The notes under the pieces: model-generated
Databases searched by the model: none
Seen by the model: the letters and a program-made list of their open reading frames with translations, nothing else
What the model was told of the DNA's origin: nothing
NCBI GenBank assembly: GCA_031550755.1
Contig: JAVBOJ010000142.1
Span: forward strand, 1-14,799
Origin: JAVBOJ01 sp031550755
GTDB taxonomy: Bacteria; Bacillota; Clostridia; Oscillospirales; UBA929
Length of the DNA: 14,799 nucleotides
Direction: 5' to 3'
Program-made: the position numbers and the translations under genes
Shown here: piece by piece, positions 7,274 to 13,403 of the stretch
How positions within the stretch are numbered: the first letter of the stretch is position 1
Layout of the letters: each line of letters opens with the position of its first letter

Positions 7274-7308
7274 GCAATACGGCAAGTCACCGTACGGGAG
7301 GGATGCAC

Positions 7309-8640
7309 ATGGAGATAGCAAACCATTACATATCGTTTCTGGTCTGCGGGTTTACCACGCTGGGCTGCCTCGTGCTGCTGGTGACGCTGTCGTTCCCGGT
7401 CAAGCGGCTGTCGTGGAGGACAAGGCTTGTCATGATCCTGTCGTACACGGCGGTCGTCGCGCTCTATGCCTATTTGTTTCAAACCGACGAACTGTTTGCC
7501 TCGTTTTTGTCGCCCTTCTACTATTTCATCGCGCTGCCCATCGCCCTGAAGTTGACCGCCAAGGGCGCCGCGCACACGATGATTTATACCTATGCGATTT
7601 TTGTCCTGATCCAGTCGGTGCTGGGGCAAAGCCTGCTGTTTTTCATGGAAATCGTTCCGAACTATCTCCAGACCATCGCGCTTCAAAACTGGATATACAG
7701 CGCCGTCAACCTTGTTTTCTTCGCGTTCCTATTGTACGGACGCGCTTCCCCCAAAAATCCGCGCATCCTCACCGTGCTGTCCAATCTGCCAAAAAAGACC
7801 GCCATCCTCATCATTGCCAATCTGTTTTGCGTGACGCTGCTGGAAGGCAGCATCATCAACATCAATGAAAATCTGCCGTTTTACACCGGATTTTCGCAGT
7901 ATCTCTCCATCATCCTGCTGGTATTTCACGTCATGCTGATCGTGAGCTTTTTGGCGGTCAACAACTCCAAAACGCTGTCGGACAATATGGTGCGGGCGCT
8001 GTCCAAGCAGGTGGACATCATGGTGGAGCATTATCAGGCGCTCAAACAATATGACGACAAGCTGCGGCAGTTCCGGCACGATTACAAAAACCAGATCCTC
8101 TGTCTGCGGGCGCTGATCGACGCCGGCGACAGGGAACAGGCGCTGGCGCATATCGAAACCATGTATGATTTTCCGCAGGCCGGTGCCATCACCGTGGACA
8201 GCGGCAATCACATTGCCGACGCGCTGTTGAGCGTAAAAAAACAGAGCGCCGTCCAGTACGGCACGGACATTCTGTTTGACGGATTTATCCCGTCCTCCGG
8301 CATCTCGAATTTCGACCTCTGCACGATTTTGACCAACGCGCTGGACAACGCCATTGAGGCTTGCTCGGACATGGAGGGCGACAAGCAGATCCGGATTTTT
8401 TCGGAGATCAAAAACGGCTTTTGGTTTATCAGCATTGAAAATCCCGTCAAGCAGGCCGTCAAAATTCAAAACAATACGGTCATCACCACAAAGCAGGATC
8501 CCTCTCTGCACGGCTTCGGGCTGCACAATATTGACTTGGCCATCCGGCGGAACCAGGGGAGCCTCACGCTGACCTACCGGGAGCCCCTGTTTGTGTTGGA
8601 GGCGGCGCTGCGGCTCAACCGAGAGAAACTGGAAGAGTAA
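7309..8640 (+). CDS. GHKL-type sensor histidine kinase (AgrC-like)
   Basis: This is a 443-residue membrane kinase. ATG 7309 is favoured over ATG 7303 because GGGAGG (7296-7301) then has 7-base spacing, whereas 7303 would abut the site. The N-terminal 200-odd residues hold about six or seven hydrophobic segments, the usual peptide-sensing module of this family. A helical segment leads to the H-box QFRHDYKNQ with His257. The ATPase domain has the N-box LTNALDNAIEAC and a G-box HGFGLHNI near the C-terminus; an F/D-box is not obvious, as is common in GHKL kinases. It is co-oriented with the response regulator and faces away from the 17-residue peptide gene. The simplest reading is that it senses that peptide or a modified form of it. 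The ligand itself is inference. Confidence 0.92.
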   Translation: MEIANHYISFLVCGFTTLGCLVLLVTLSFPVKRLSWRTRLVMILSYTAVVALYAYLFQTDELFASFLSPFYYFIALPIALKLTAKGAAHTMIYTYAIFVLIQSVLGQSLLFFMEIVPNYLQTIALQNWIYSAVNLVFFAFLLYGRASPKNPRILTVLSNLPKKTAILIIANLFCVTLLEGSIININENLPFYTGFSQYLSIILLVFHVMLIVSFLAVNNSKTLSDNMVRALSKQVDIMVEHYQALKQYDDKLRQFRHDYKNQILCLRALIDAGDREQALAHIETMYDFPQAGAITVDSGNHIADALLSVKKQSAVQYGTDILFDGFIPSSGISNFDLCTILTNALDNAIEACSDMEGDKQIRIFSEIKNGFWFISIENPVKQAVKIQNNTVITTKQDPSLHGFGLHNIDLAIRRNQGSLTLTYREPLFVLEAALRLNREKLEE

Positions 8641-8650
8641 CGAAAACAAA

Positions 8651-8676
8651 CAGGGGCGTCCATCCGGACGCCCCTG
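8651..8676. terminator. Shared intrinsic terminator between converging genes
   Basis: An 11-bp perfect stem (CAGGGGCGTCC / GGACGCCCCTG) with a 4-base loop lies 11 bases after the kinase stop and 8 bases after the SH3 gene stop. On the minus strand it is followed by TTTGTTTTCG, a fair U-rich tail; the plus-strand tail CCATTATTTA is weaker. It probably works in both directions and best for the SH3 gene. Confidence 0.75.
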
Positions 8677-8683
8677 CCATTAT

Positions 8684-9616
8684 TTACTGGTTGCGCGCGG
8701 CCCAGGCCTCCATTACGCCGTCCTGATGCCGTTTGGCAAAGCTGCTGTTGCCGTTGTGGGTCTTGCTGCCGAGAAAATGGATGCAAATCTGGCCGTCCAT
8801 CCCGTTGTCGTCGATCACGCCGCCGCCGTGCGGCATCCCGTTGATCGAGGCGGCCATGGTGTGGCCATTGATTGTGACCCAGACCGGCCGGGGCGCCCAT
8901 TGCCACTTGCCGCCGTAAGTCTGGAGCAGGATGGCCGTGTCCTCCTTGGTCAGCGGCTCCACGTCGGCATGGTTGCCGTTGGAGAAGCTCTGCACAAAAT
9001 AGACGGCCCCGGTGCGCACGTCGTAGACCTGCGCGGGCGTATAGGTGGTAAAGATTTTTTTGGCCTCCGACCAGGGCGTCAGCTCGACGCCGTTTTCGGC
9101 GAGGGCGGCGGCATAGCCGGCGGATTTTATGAGGTATTCAGATTTTATGTAACCCGTTTGTCCGTTGACGCTCACCTGCGACCAGTTCGCCGCGTCGTAG
9201 GCGAGCATCTCCACCGTGACGCCGGCGTTGAGTGTCTTGATGACGCTGTCCGACAAGGACGGGCCGGTACGCAGATTGACCCGAGCCGAGGTGCGGAAAA
9301 CATCGGCCTCGGCCGTGTCGGCCGGAGCTTCCACCGCCGCATCGGCCGTGGGCGCGGTCATGAATTCAGATTTTATGTAACCTTCCTTGCCGTCCACGTT
9401 GATCTTGGACCAGCCGTCGGCGTCATAGGCAAGGACGCTGACCGTAACGCTCTTGTCCAAGGTTTTTATCACCGAGGCGGAGGTGGTGGCGCCGGTACGC
9501 AGGTTGACGCGGGCGGTGGTCAGAGAGGAATCGGCCAGCGCGGCGGTGCCGGAGGCCATCAAAACGGCCGACAGGGTAAGACAAGCACCTCGACGGAAGA
9601 TTTTCGAAATCGCCAT
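8684..9616 (-). CDS. Exported protein with two SH3b domains and a conserved C-terminal domain
   Basis: This is a 310-residue protein. ATG 9616 is chosen because AAAGGA (9625-9630) is 8 bases upstream and a signal peptide begins there (KIFRR, hydrophobic core, cleavage near Ala28). SH3b domain 1 (about 32-86) and domain 2 (about 108-162) are close copies sharing ARVNLRTG, SVIKTL and GYIKSE. They probably bind the cell wall. The C-terminal domain (about 193-310) contains WAPRPVWVTING, MPHGGG with H263, and GQICIHFLGSKTH with C278 and H280. I recognise this pattern from other clostridial exported proteins with SH3b or copper-amine-oxidase-like repeats, but know no assigned activity. The HG...C-I-H order recalls the HG...GC-I-R motif of L,D-transpeptidases without matching it. 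Single-gene transcription unit with its own promoter and terminator. Confidence 0.87.
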   Translation of the reverse strand: MAISKIFRRGACLTLSAVLMASGTAALADSSLTTARVNLRTGATTSASVIKTLDKSVTVSVLAYDADGWSKINVDGKEGYIKSEFMTAPTADAAVEAPADTAEADVFRTSARVNLRTGPSLSDSVIKTLNAGVTVEMLAYDAANWSQVSVNGQTGYIKSEYLIKSAGYAAALAENGVELTPWSEAKKIFTTYTPAQVYDVRTGAVYFVQSFSNGNHADVEPLTKEDTAILLQTYGGKWQWAPRPVWVTINGHTMAASINGMPHGGGVIDDNGMDGQICIHFLGSKTHNGNSSFAKRHQDGVMEAWAARNQ

Positions 9617-9647
9617 AACAGGTTTCCTTTCGACTTTTGTTTTTTCC

Positions 9648-9677
9648 ATATTACCACAAACAAACCTGTCCCGTCAA
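9648..9677 (-). promoter_or_regulatory. Sigma-A promoter of the SH3b protein gene
   Basis: On the minus strand TTGACG (9677-9672), an 18-base spacer and TAATAT (9653-9648) form a near-consensus promoter. It gives an untranslated leader of about 25 bases before the ATG at 9616. Confidence 0.75.
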
Positions 9678-9728
9678 CTGTTTTGTTTTTATTTTGTAAT
9701 TCTTTTGTTACTTTTGGACGAAGTGCTT

Positions 9729-9865
9729 GCCGGGCGCGCAGGGAGGCTAAGACGCGGCAAGGCCGGAAAACCAAGGCACGCCGCGGCGCGACTGTTTTCA
9801 CGGCCTGAGAGCGGCTTGGACGACCGCCCGCGCGCAGCGGGCGTGACAGAGAAGCGCTCGCCGGG
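9729..9865. repeat. Dispersed GC-rich intergenic repeat, copy A
   Basis: This roughly 137-base stretch between the PEP carboxykinase terminator and the SH3b promoter resembles 11948-12085. Both copies start GCCG(G/A)GCGCGCAGGGAGGC(T/C)AAG and share, near the right end, GCTTGGACGACCGCCCGCGCG followed by CAGCG(G/A)GCGTGACAG(A/G)GA. The middle is divergent apart from CGGAA..CCAAG. It has no convincing gene in any frame and begins 68 bases 3' of the PEP carboxykinase stop. Confidence 0.7.
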
Positions 9866-9890
9866 TGCCGCCGCGGCGATTTCCCCCCAA

Positions 9891-9926
9891 CAAAAAAGCG
9901 GCCGGGACATCTCCCGACCGCCTTTT
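9891..9926 (-). terminator. Intrinsic terminator of the PEP carboxykinase gene
   Basis: A 10-bp stem with one G-U pair (arms 9898-9907 and 9912-9921, loop of 4) begins 11 bases after the stop codon. On the minus strand it is followed by six Ts (9897-9892). The plus strand also carries a short T run after it, so some activity both ways is possible. Confidence 0.82.
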
Positions 9927-9932
9927 ATTCAT

Positions 9933-11708
9933 TTATCCGAGTTTTTTCTCCAGCGCCGCCAGCTCGTCATTCAGCTCCTTGGGCAGCCTGTTGCCAAATT
10001 TTTCGTAGAACTCATGGATGCCGCGGGCCTCCTCGCGCCACAGGTCGCCGTCAACCGACAGCAGGCCCTTGAGTGTGTCCAGACTGATCTCCGACAGTCC
10101 CTCGAGGTTGATATCCTCCGCACCGGGCAGATAGCCGATGGCGGTCTCCTGCGCGCCGACCTCGTCAAAGCAGCGCTTCATGATCCACTCCAGCACCCGC
10201 ATGTTCTCGCCGTAGCCCGGCCAGATGAACTGGCCGCTCTCGTCGGTGCGGAACCAGTTGACGTTAAAAATCTTGGGCGGATTGGGAATTTTTTGGCCCA
10301 TATCCAGCCAATGGCGGAAATAATCGCCCATATGATAGCCGCAGAACGGCAGCATCGCCATCGGGTCGCGGCGCACGACGCCCACCGCGCCGGCGGCGGC
10401 GGCAGTGGTCTCGCTGGCCATGATGGAGCCCACGAACACGCCGTGCTGCCAATTGCGCGACTGATAGACCAGCGGCGCGGTTTTGGCGCGGCGACCGCCG
10501 AACACAATGGCCGAAATCGGCACGCCTTCGGGCGCTTCGAATTTATCCGAAATACAGGGGCACTGGGCGGCGGGGGCGGTAAAGCGCGAGTTGGGATGCG
10601 CGCCCTTGGAGCCGTCGGCGCTGTCCCACTTCTCGCCCTTCCAGTTGAGGGCGTTTTGGGGCGGATTTTTGTCCAGCCCTTCCCACCAGACCGTGTTGTC
10701 TTCCAGATTGTGTACCACATTGGTAAAAATGGTATTTTTCTGGCAGGACAGCAGGGCATTGGGATTGGATTTCATGTTGGTGCCGGGCGCGACGCCGAAG
10801 AAGCCGGCTTCCGGATTGACCGCCCACAGGCGGCCGTCGGGGCCGACGCGCAGCCAGGCGATATCGTCACCGACGCACCAGACCTTGTAGCCCTTGTTTT
10901 TGTAAACATCGGGCGGGATCAGCATGGCGAGGTTGGTTTTGCCGCAGGCCGACGGGAACGCGGCGGCCAGATAACGCACCTCGCCGTCGGGGCTTTCGAT
11001 GCCCAGAATGAGCATATGCTCGGCCATCCAGCCCTCACTGCGGCCGAGGTAGGAGGCGATGCGCAGCGCGAAGCATTTTTTGCCCAGCAGGACGTTGCCG
11101 CCGTAGCCGGAATTGATCGACCAGATGGTGTTGTCCTCCGGGAACTGGACGATATAACGCTTTTCCTCGTCGATGTCCGCCTTGGCGTGCAGTCCCTTGG
11201 TGAAATCGGCGGGGTTTTTGGAGGCGTCCAGACATTTGAGGACACGGGCGCCGATGCGGGTCATAATGGCCATGTTGAGCACGACGTAAATCGAGTCGGT
11301 CAGCTCCACGCCGAACTTGGCAAACGGCGACTCGGGCACCGTCATGGAAAACGGGATGACATACATGGTGCGGCCCTTCATCGCGCCGGTGTAGAGCTTT
11401 GTCAGCTTTTCATACATTTCGGCAGGGTCCATCCAGTTGTTGGTGGGGCCGGCGTCTGATTCCTTTTTCGAGCAGATAAACGTACGGTGCTCCACACGGG
11501 CCACGTCGTTAATCGCGGTGCGGTGGAGATAACACCCGGGCAGTTTTTCGGGATTCAGCGCCAGAATCTCGCCGTTTGCCAGCGACTGACGGCGCAGATC
11601 GGCCAGCTGCTCCTCCGAGCCGTCGATCCAGACAATGCTGTCGGGCGCGGTCATGGCAGCCATTTGCGCCACCCAATCGAGTACCGCCTTATTATTGGTC
11701 AGGGACAT
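9933..11708 (-). CDS. pckG: Phosphoenolpyruvate carboxykinase (GTP)
   Basis: This is a 591-residue cytoplasmic enzyme that interconverts oxaloacetate and GTP with PEP, CO2 and GDP, linking the C4 acids to PEP in gluconeogenesis or anaplerosis. Length and sequence match the GTP family end to end, not the ATP-dependent PckA family. The P-loop FPSACGKTNLAM has the hyper-reactive Cys255 and K257. The kinase-2/metal motif GDDIAWL has D281 and D282. SGYGGN and FGGRRAKTAPLV are also present, as are HMGDYFRHW and GYGENMRVLEWI. The start is fixed by AAGGAG at 8-base spacing before the ATG at 11708. It is a monocistronic unit with a sigma-A-like promoter overlapped by an inverted repeat and its own terminator. 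In an anaerobe it may run towards oxaloacetate for succinate formation; this direction is inference. Confidence 0.96.
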   Translation of the reverse strand: MSLTNNKAVLDWVAQMAAMTAPDSIVWIDGSEEQLADLRRQSLANGEILALNPEKLPGCYLHRTAINDVARVEHRTFICSKKESDAGPTNNWMDPAEMYEKLTKLYTGAMKGRTMYVIPFSMTVPESPFAKFGVELTDSIYVVLNMAIMTRIGARVLKCLDASKNPADFTKGLHAKADIDEEKRYIVQFPEDNTIWSINSGYGGNVLLGKKCFALRIASYLGRSEGWMAEHMLILGIESPDGEVRYLAAAFPSACGKTNLAMLIPPDVYKNKGYKVWCVGDDIAWLRVGPDGRLWAVNPEAGFFGVAPGTNMKSNPNALLSCQKNTIFTNVVHNLEDNTVWWEGLDKNPPQNALNWKGEKWDSADGSKGAHPNSRFTAPAAQCPCISDKFEAPEGVPISAIVFGGRRAKTAPLVYQSRNWQHGVFVGSIMASETTAAAAGAVGVVRRDPMAMLPFCGYHMGDYFRHWLDMGQKIPNPPKIFNVNWFRTDESGQFIWPGYGENMRVLEWIMKRCFDEVGAQETAIGYLPGAEDINLEGLSEISLDTLKGLLSVDGDLWREEARGIHEFYEKFGNRLPKELNDELAALEKKLG

Positions 11709-11749
11709 ACAATCGCTCCTTTCCGTGACTAAAAAGAGTATACTCCCAT

Positions 11750-11778
11750 AGTGTATGCAAATTTCGACTCATTTGCAA
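11750..11778 (-). promoter_or_regulatory. PEP carboxykinase promoter overlapped by an inverted repeat
   Basis: On the minus strand TTGCAA (11778-11773), 17 bases and TACACT (11755-11750) fit a sigma-A promoter; a TATACT lies slightly downstream. A perfect dyad TGCAAAT-N8-ATTTGCA (11756-11777) fills the spacer and part of the -35, the position of a repressor operator. It does not match the CcpA cre or Rex consensus as I know them. A longer dyad, AGGACTTA (11778-11785) and TAAGTCCT (11816-11823), lies just upstream. Confidence 0.6.
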
Positions 11779-11796
11779 GGACTTATTTGTTAATTT

Positions 11797-11886
11797 TTAA
11801 ACCAAGTTTTGCGGGTAAGTCCTGCATCCAAGGCAATTTTGCATAAAACCCCGCCAAAAACGCATACTACTCCCAGTCCGACTCAT
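11797..11886 (-). CDS. Possible 29-residue small ORF upstream of pckG
   Basis: An ATG at 11886 has GAAGGGAG 5 bases upstream and opens 29 codons to TAA at 11797. The product is basic with Trp and Cys (MSRTGSSMRFW...). It ends 19 bases before the pckG -35. There is no homology clue and the ORF overlaps the dyad AGGACTTA/TAAGTCCT, so it may be chance. Confidence 0.2.
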   Translation of the reverse strand: MSRTGSSMRFWRGFMQNCLGCRTYPQNLV

Positions 11887-11904
11887 CAATACTCCCTTCT
11901 TTTG

Positions 11905-11935
11905 CGGCGGTGACTGTTGTCACCGCCGTTTTTTT
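11905..11935 (+). terminator. Orphan terminator-like hairpin, plus strand
   Basis: A perfect 10-bp stem CGGCGGTGAC/GTCACCGCCG with a TGTT loop runs into seven Ts on the plus strand. No plus-strand protein gene precedes it: the region 11709-11904 is the upstream region of the minus-strand pckG. It might end a small untranslated transcript starting near 11805 (TTGCAA-17-TTTAAA at 11773-11801 is a weak candidate promoter). On the minus strand it has no U tail, so it is a poor terminator for the peptidase gene at 12096. Confidence 0.6.
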
Positions 11936-11947
11936 GGGAAGCGCCTC

Positions 11948-12085
11948 GCCGAGCGCGCAGGGAGGCCAAGCGGCGCAGAATCTGCGGAACCAAGAACGCG
12001 CAGCGTTCTGTCCGTAAAGATTTGGAGCAGGCTTGGACGACCGCCCGCGCGCCCGCAGCGAGCGTGACAGGGAGACGCGCCGGGG
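11948..12085. repeat. Dispersed GC-rich intergenic repeat, copy B
   Basis: This is the partner of 9729-9865, with the same conserved ends and a different interior. It begins 10 bases 3' of the peptidase stop codon. The interior has small hairpins (CGCAG..CTGCG near 11974-11986 and AGAACG..CGTTCT near 11993-12009), absent in that form from copy A. Compensated structure cannot be judged from two copies. Confidence 0.7.
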
Positions 12086-12095
12086 TTGTCGCGCC

Positions 12096-12881
12096 CTACG
12101 ACGCCACCCGCAGCACAAACCCGTCAAACGGATACCGCGCGCGAAACTCCTCTGCGGTCAAAACCAGCCGCCCGATGAGCGGGTCGCCCACCGTCAACAG
12201 TCCGCCGTTGTTTTCCAAAAGCACCACAAAATGCCCCGCGCCGCCGACACCCACGCCGACGATGGCCGGCGTGGGCACGTCTCCGATCTCCTCACAGCGC
12301 AAAAACGCGGCGGATAGGCCGCGCGCCCGCGCCGTGCGCGCCAGATACCAGTTTTCCGTGCCCGAGGAACAGGAAAAGGCCGCGCGGGCGAGCTCGGCTT
12401 CCTCCGCGTCCACTCCCAGTGCGCGCAGGATTGTACACAGCGAGGCCGGGCCACAGGTGGAGGCGGTGCTTTGCAGGCAGACATCGTCCGCCCAGCGGGT
12501 CTCGGAGCGCAGTGCCCCGTCGGGAAAAGGGCGCAGGATGGGCTTTACAAACGGAATCATGGTATAGCCAAGGCTTACGGCCAGAAGCATTATGAGCAGC
12601 AGCCGGCGCGGGCGGCGTCGAGCCAAAAGACCCGCCGGCAGACCGATGAGCGCCACCGAGAGCTCCGCGCCGGGCAGGGTGCGCAGCGCACAATACAGCG
12701 GTTGCTCAGCCAGCCCGTCCCAGACATAGGCCAGCGGAAACAGCAGGGTGACGCCCGCCAAAAGCAGAGAAATGATCCATAAAAAGTGGTGTCCGCCGCG
12801 TAGACGGGCGGCACGGAACCCGATCCAAAACAGCAGTAGGGCCATCGGCAGGGCAATGTACAAGTTCGGATTGATAAACAT
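12096..12881 (-). CDS. Membrane-anchored C39-like cysteine peptidase
   Basis: This is a 261-residue protein. ATG 12881 follows GGGAG at about 10-base spacing. The first 120 residues contain three or four hydrophobic segments with Arg-rich loops (for example LARRRPRRLLL). The C-terminal peptidase C39-like domain (about 130-261) has Q137 six residues before C143 (STCGPAS), H217 (GAGHFVVLL) and D233 (VGDPLIG): the full Cys-His-Asp triad and oxyanion Gln of the family. In bacteriocin exporters this domain cuts leader peptides at Gly-Gly, but there it is fused to an ABC transporter, which is missing here. The topology would place the domain on one side of the membrane next to a helical anchor. The substrate is unknown. 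It is divergent from the BlaI operon, sharing a 151-base region. Confidence 0.85.
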   Translation of the reverse strand: MFINPNLYIALPMALLLFWIGFRAARLRGGHHFLWIISLLLAGVTLLFPLAYVWDGLAEQPLYCALRTLPGAELSVALIGLPAGLLARRRPRRLLLIMLLAVSLGYTMIPFVKPILRPFPDGALRSETRWADDVCLQSTASTCGPASLCTILRALGVDAEEAELARAAFSCSSGTENWYLARTARARGLSAAFLRCEEIGDVPTPAIVGVGVGGAGHFVVLLENNGGLLTVGDPLIGRLVLTAEEFRARYPFDGFVLRVAS

Positions 12882-12913
12882 AATCTGTCATCTCCCAAGT
12901 TTATGTTTTCATC

Positions 12914-12942
12914 ATTGTACCACAAACGACACAAAAAACCAA
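12914..12942 (-). promoter_or_regulatory. Promoter of the C39-like peptidase gene
   Basis: On the minus strand TTGGTT (12942-12937), a 17-base spacer and TACAAT (12919-12914) precede the ATG at 12881 by about 33 bases. The -10 is good and the -35 is partial. Confidence 0.55.
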
Positions 12943-12965
12943 ATTTTCCCCCTCAAAAAATTCAT

Positions 12966-12994
12966 TTGACATCGCCGGACGACTGTGATAGTCT
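12966..12994 (+). promoter_or_regulatory. Promoter of the BlaI-M56 operon
   Basis: Consensus TTGACA (12966-12971), 17 bases and TAGTCT (12989-12994) preceded by TGA, an extended -10. Transcription would start near 13001, inside the operator cluster. Confidence 0.75.
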
Positions 12995-13016
12995 ATAGTT
13001 GTACTATCGCGATAGT
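12987..13016. promoter_or_regulatory. BlaI-type operator cluster (three GATAGT half sites)
   Basis: GATAGT (12987-12992) faces ACTATC (13003-13008) across 10 bases, and ACTATCGCGATAGT (13003-13016) is a perfect 14-bp palindrome. The cluster covers the -10 and start point, so binding would block transcription. BlaI/MecI regulators bind such short dyads and repress their own operons. The half site differs from the TACA/TGTA core of staphylococcal BlaI. Confidence 0.72.
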
Positions 13017-13032
13017 CTGGAGGGGATGCCCC

Positions 13033-13401
13033 ATGGAGGAAATCAAGCTGTTCGACGGAGAGCTCAAGCTGATGGAGCTGCTCTGGGAGAGCGGAGGAGC
13101 GCACGCAAAGGATCTGTCCCTGCTGGCCGCGCAGCGCATCGGCTGGAACAAAAACACCACCTACACCGTGCTGAAAAAGCTGGTGGCCAAGCGCGCCGTC
13201 GCCCGGGAGGAGCCCGGCTTTGTCTGTACGCCGCTGGTGTCGCGCGAACAGGTCGTGGGTGCCGAGACGGCCGGGCTCATAGACCGGTTTTATCAGGGCT
13301 CGGCCAAGCGGTTTTTCGCCTCGTTTCTCGGCAGCGCCGCGCTGTCTCCCAAGGAACTGGAGGAGCTGTCCGACCTGATCCGCCAAAAAAAGGAGGAGTG
13401 A
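13033..13401 (+). CDS. BlaI/MecI-family transcriptional repressor
   Basis: This is a 122-residue protein of the usual family length. ATG 13033 has GGAGGGG (13019-13025) at 7-base spacing; the frame is open to 12985, but that part covers the promoter. The N-terminal winged helix (about 1-75) shows LKLMELLWESGG, AKDLSLLAAQRIGWNKNTTY (recognition region) and TVLKKLVAKRAVAREEPG (wing), and the C-terminal helices serve dimerisation. Family knowledge: BlaI dimers repress their own operon until the partner M56 peptidase triggers their cleavage. The M56 gene starts 2 bases after the stop codon. Three GATAGT half sites over the promoter are the probable operator. Confidence 0.93.
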   Translation: MEEIKLFDGELKLMELLWESGGAHAKDLSLLAAQRIGWNKNTTYTVLKKLVAKRAVAREEPGFVCTPLVSREQVVGAETAGLIDRFYQGSAKRFFASFLGSAALSPKELEELSDLIRQKKEE

Positions 13402-13403
13402 TC

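Noticed and set aside
9453..11459. Long plus-strand open frame (668 codons) opposite pckG
   Set aside because: It is antisense to a clearly conserved PEP carboxykinase, has low-complexity Gly/Ala/His/Arg composition, no ribosome binding site, and runs across the repeat and terminator.
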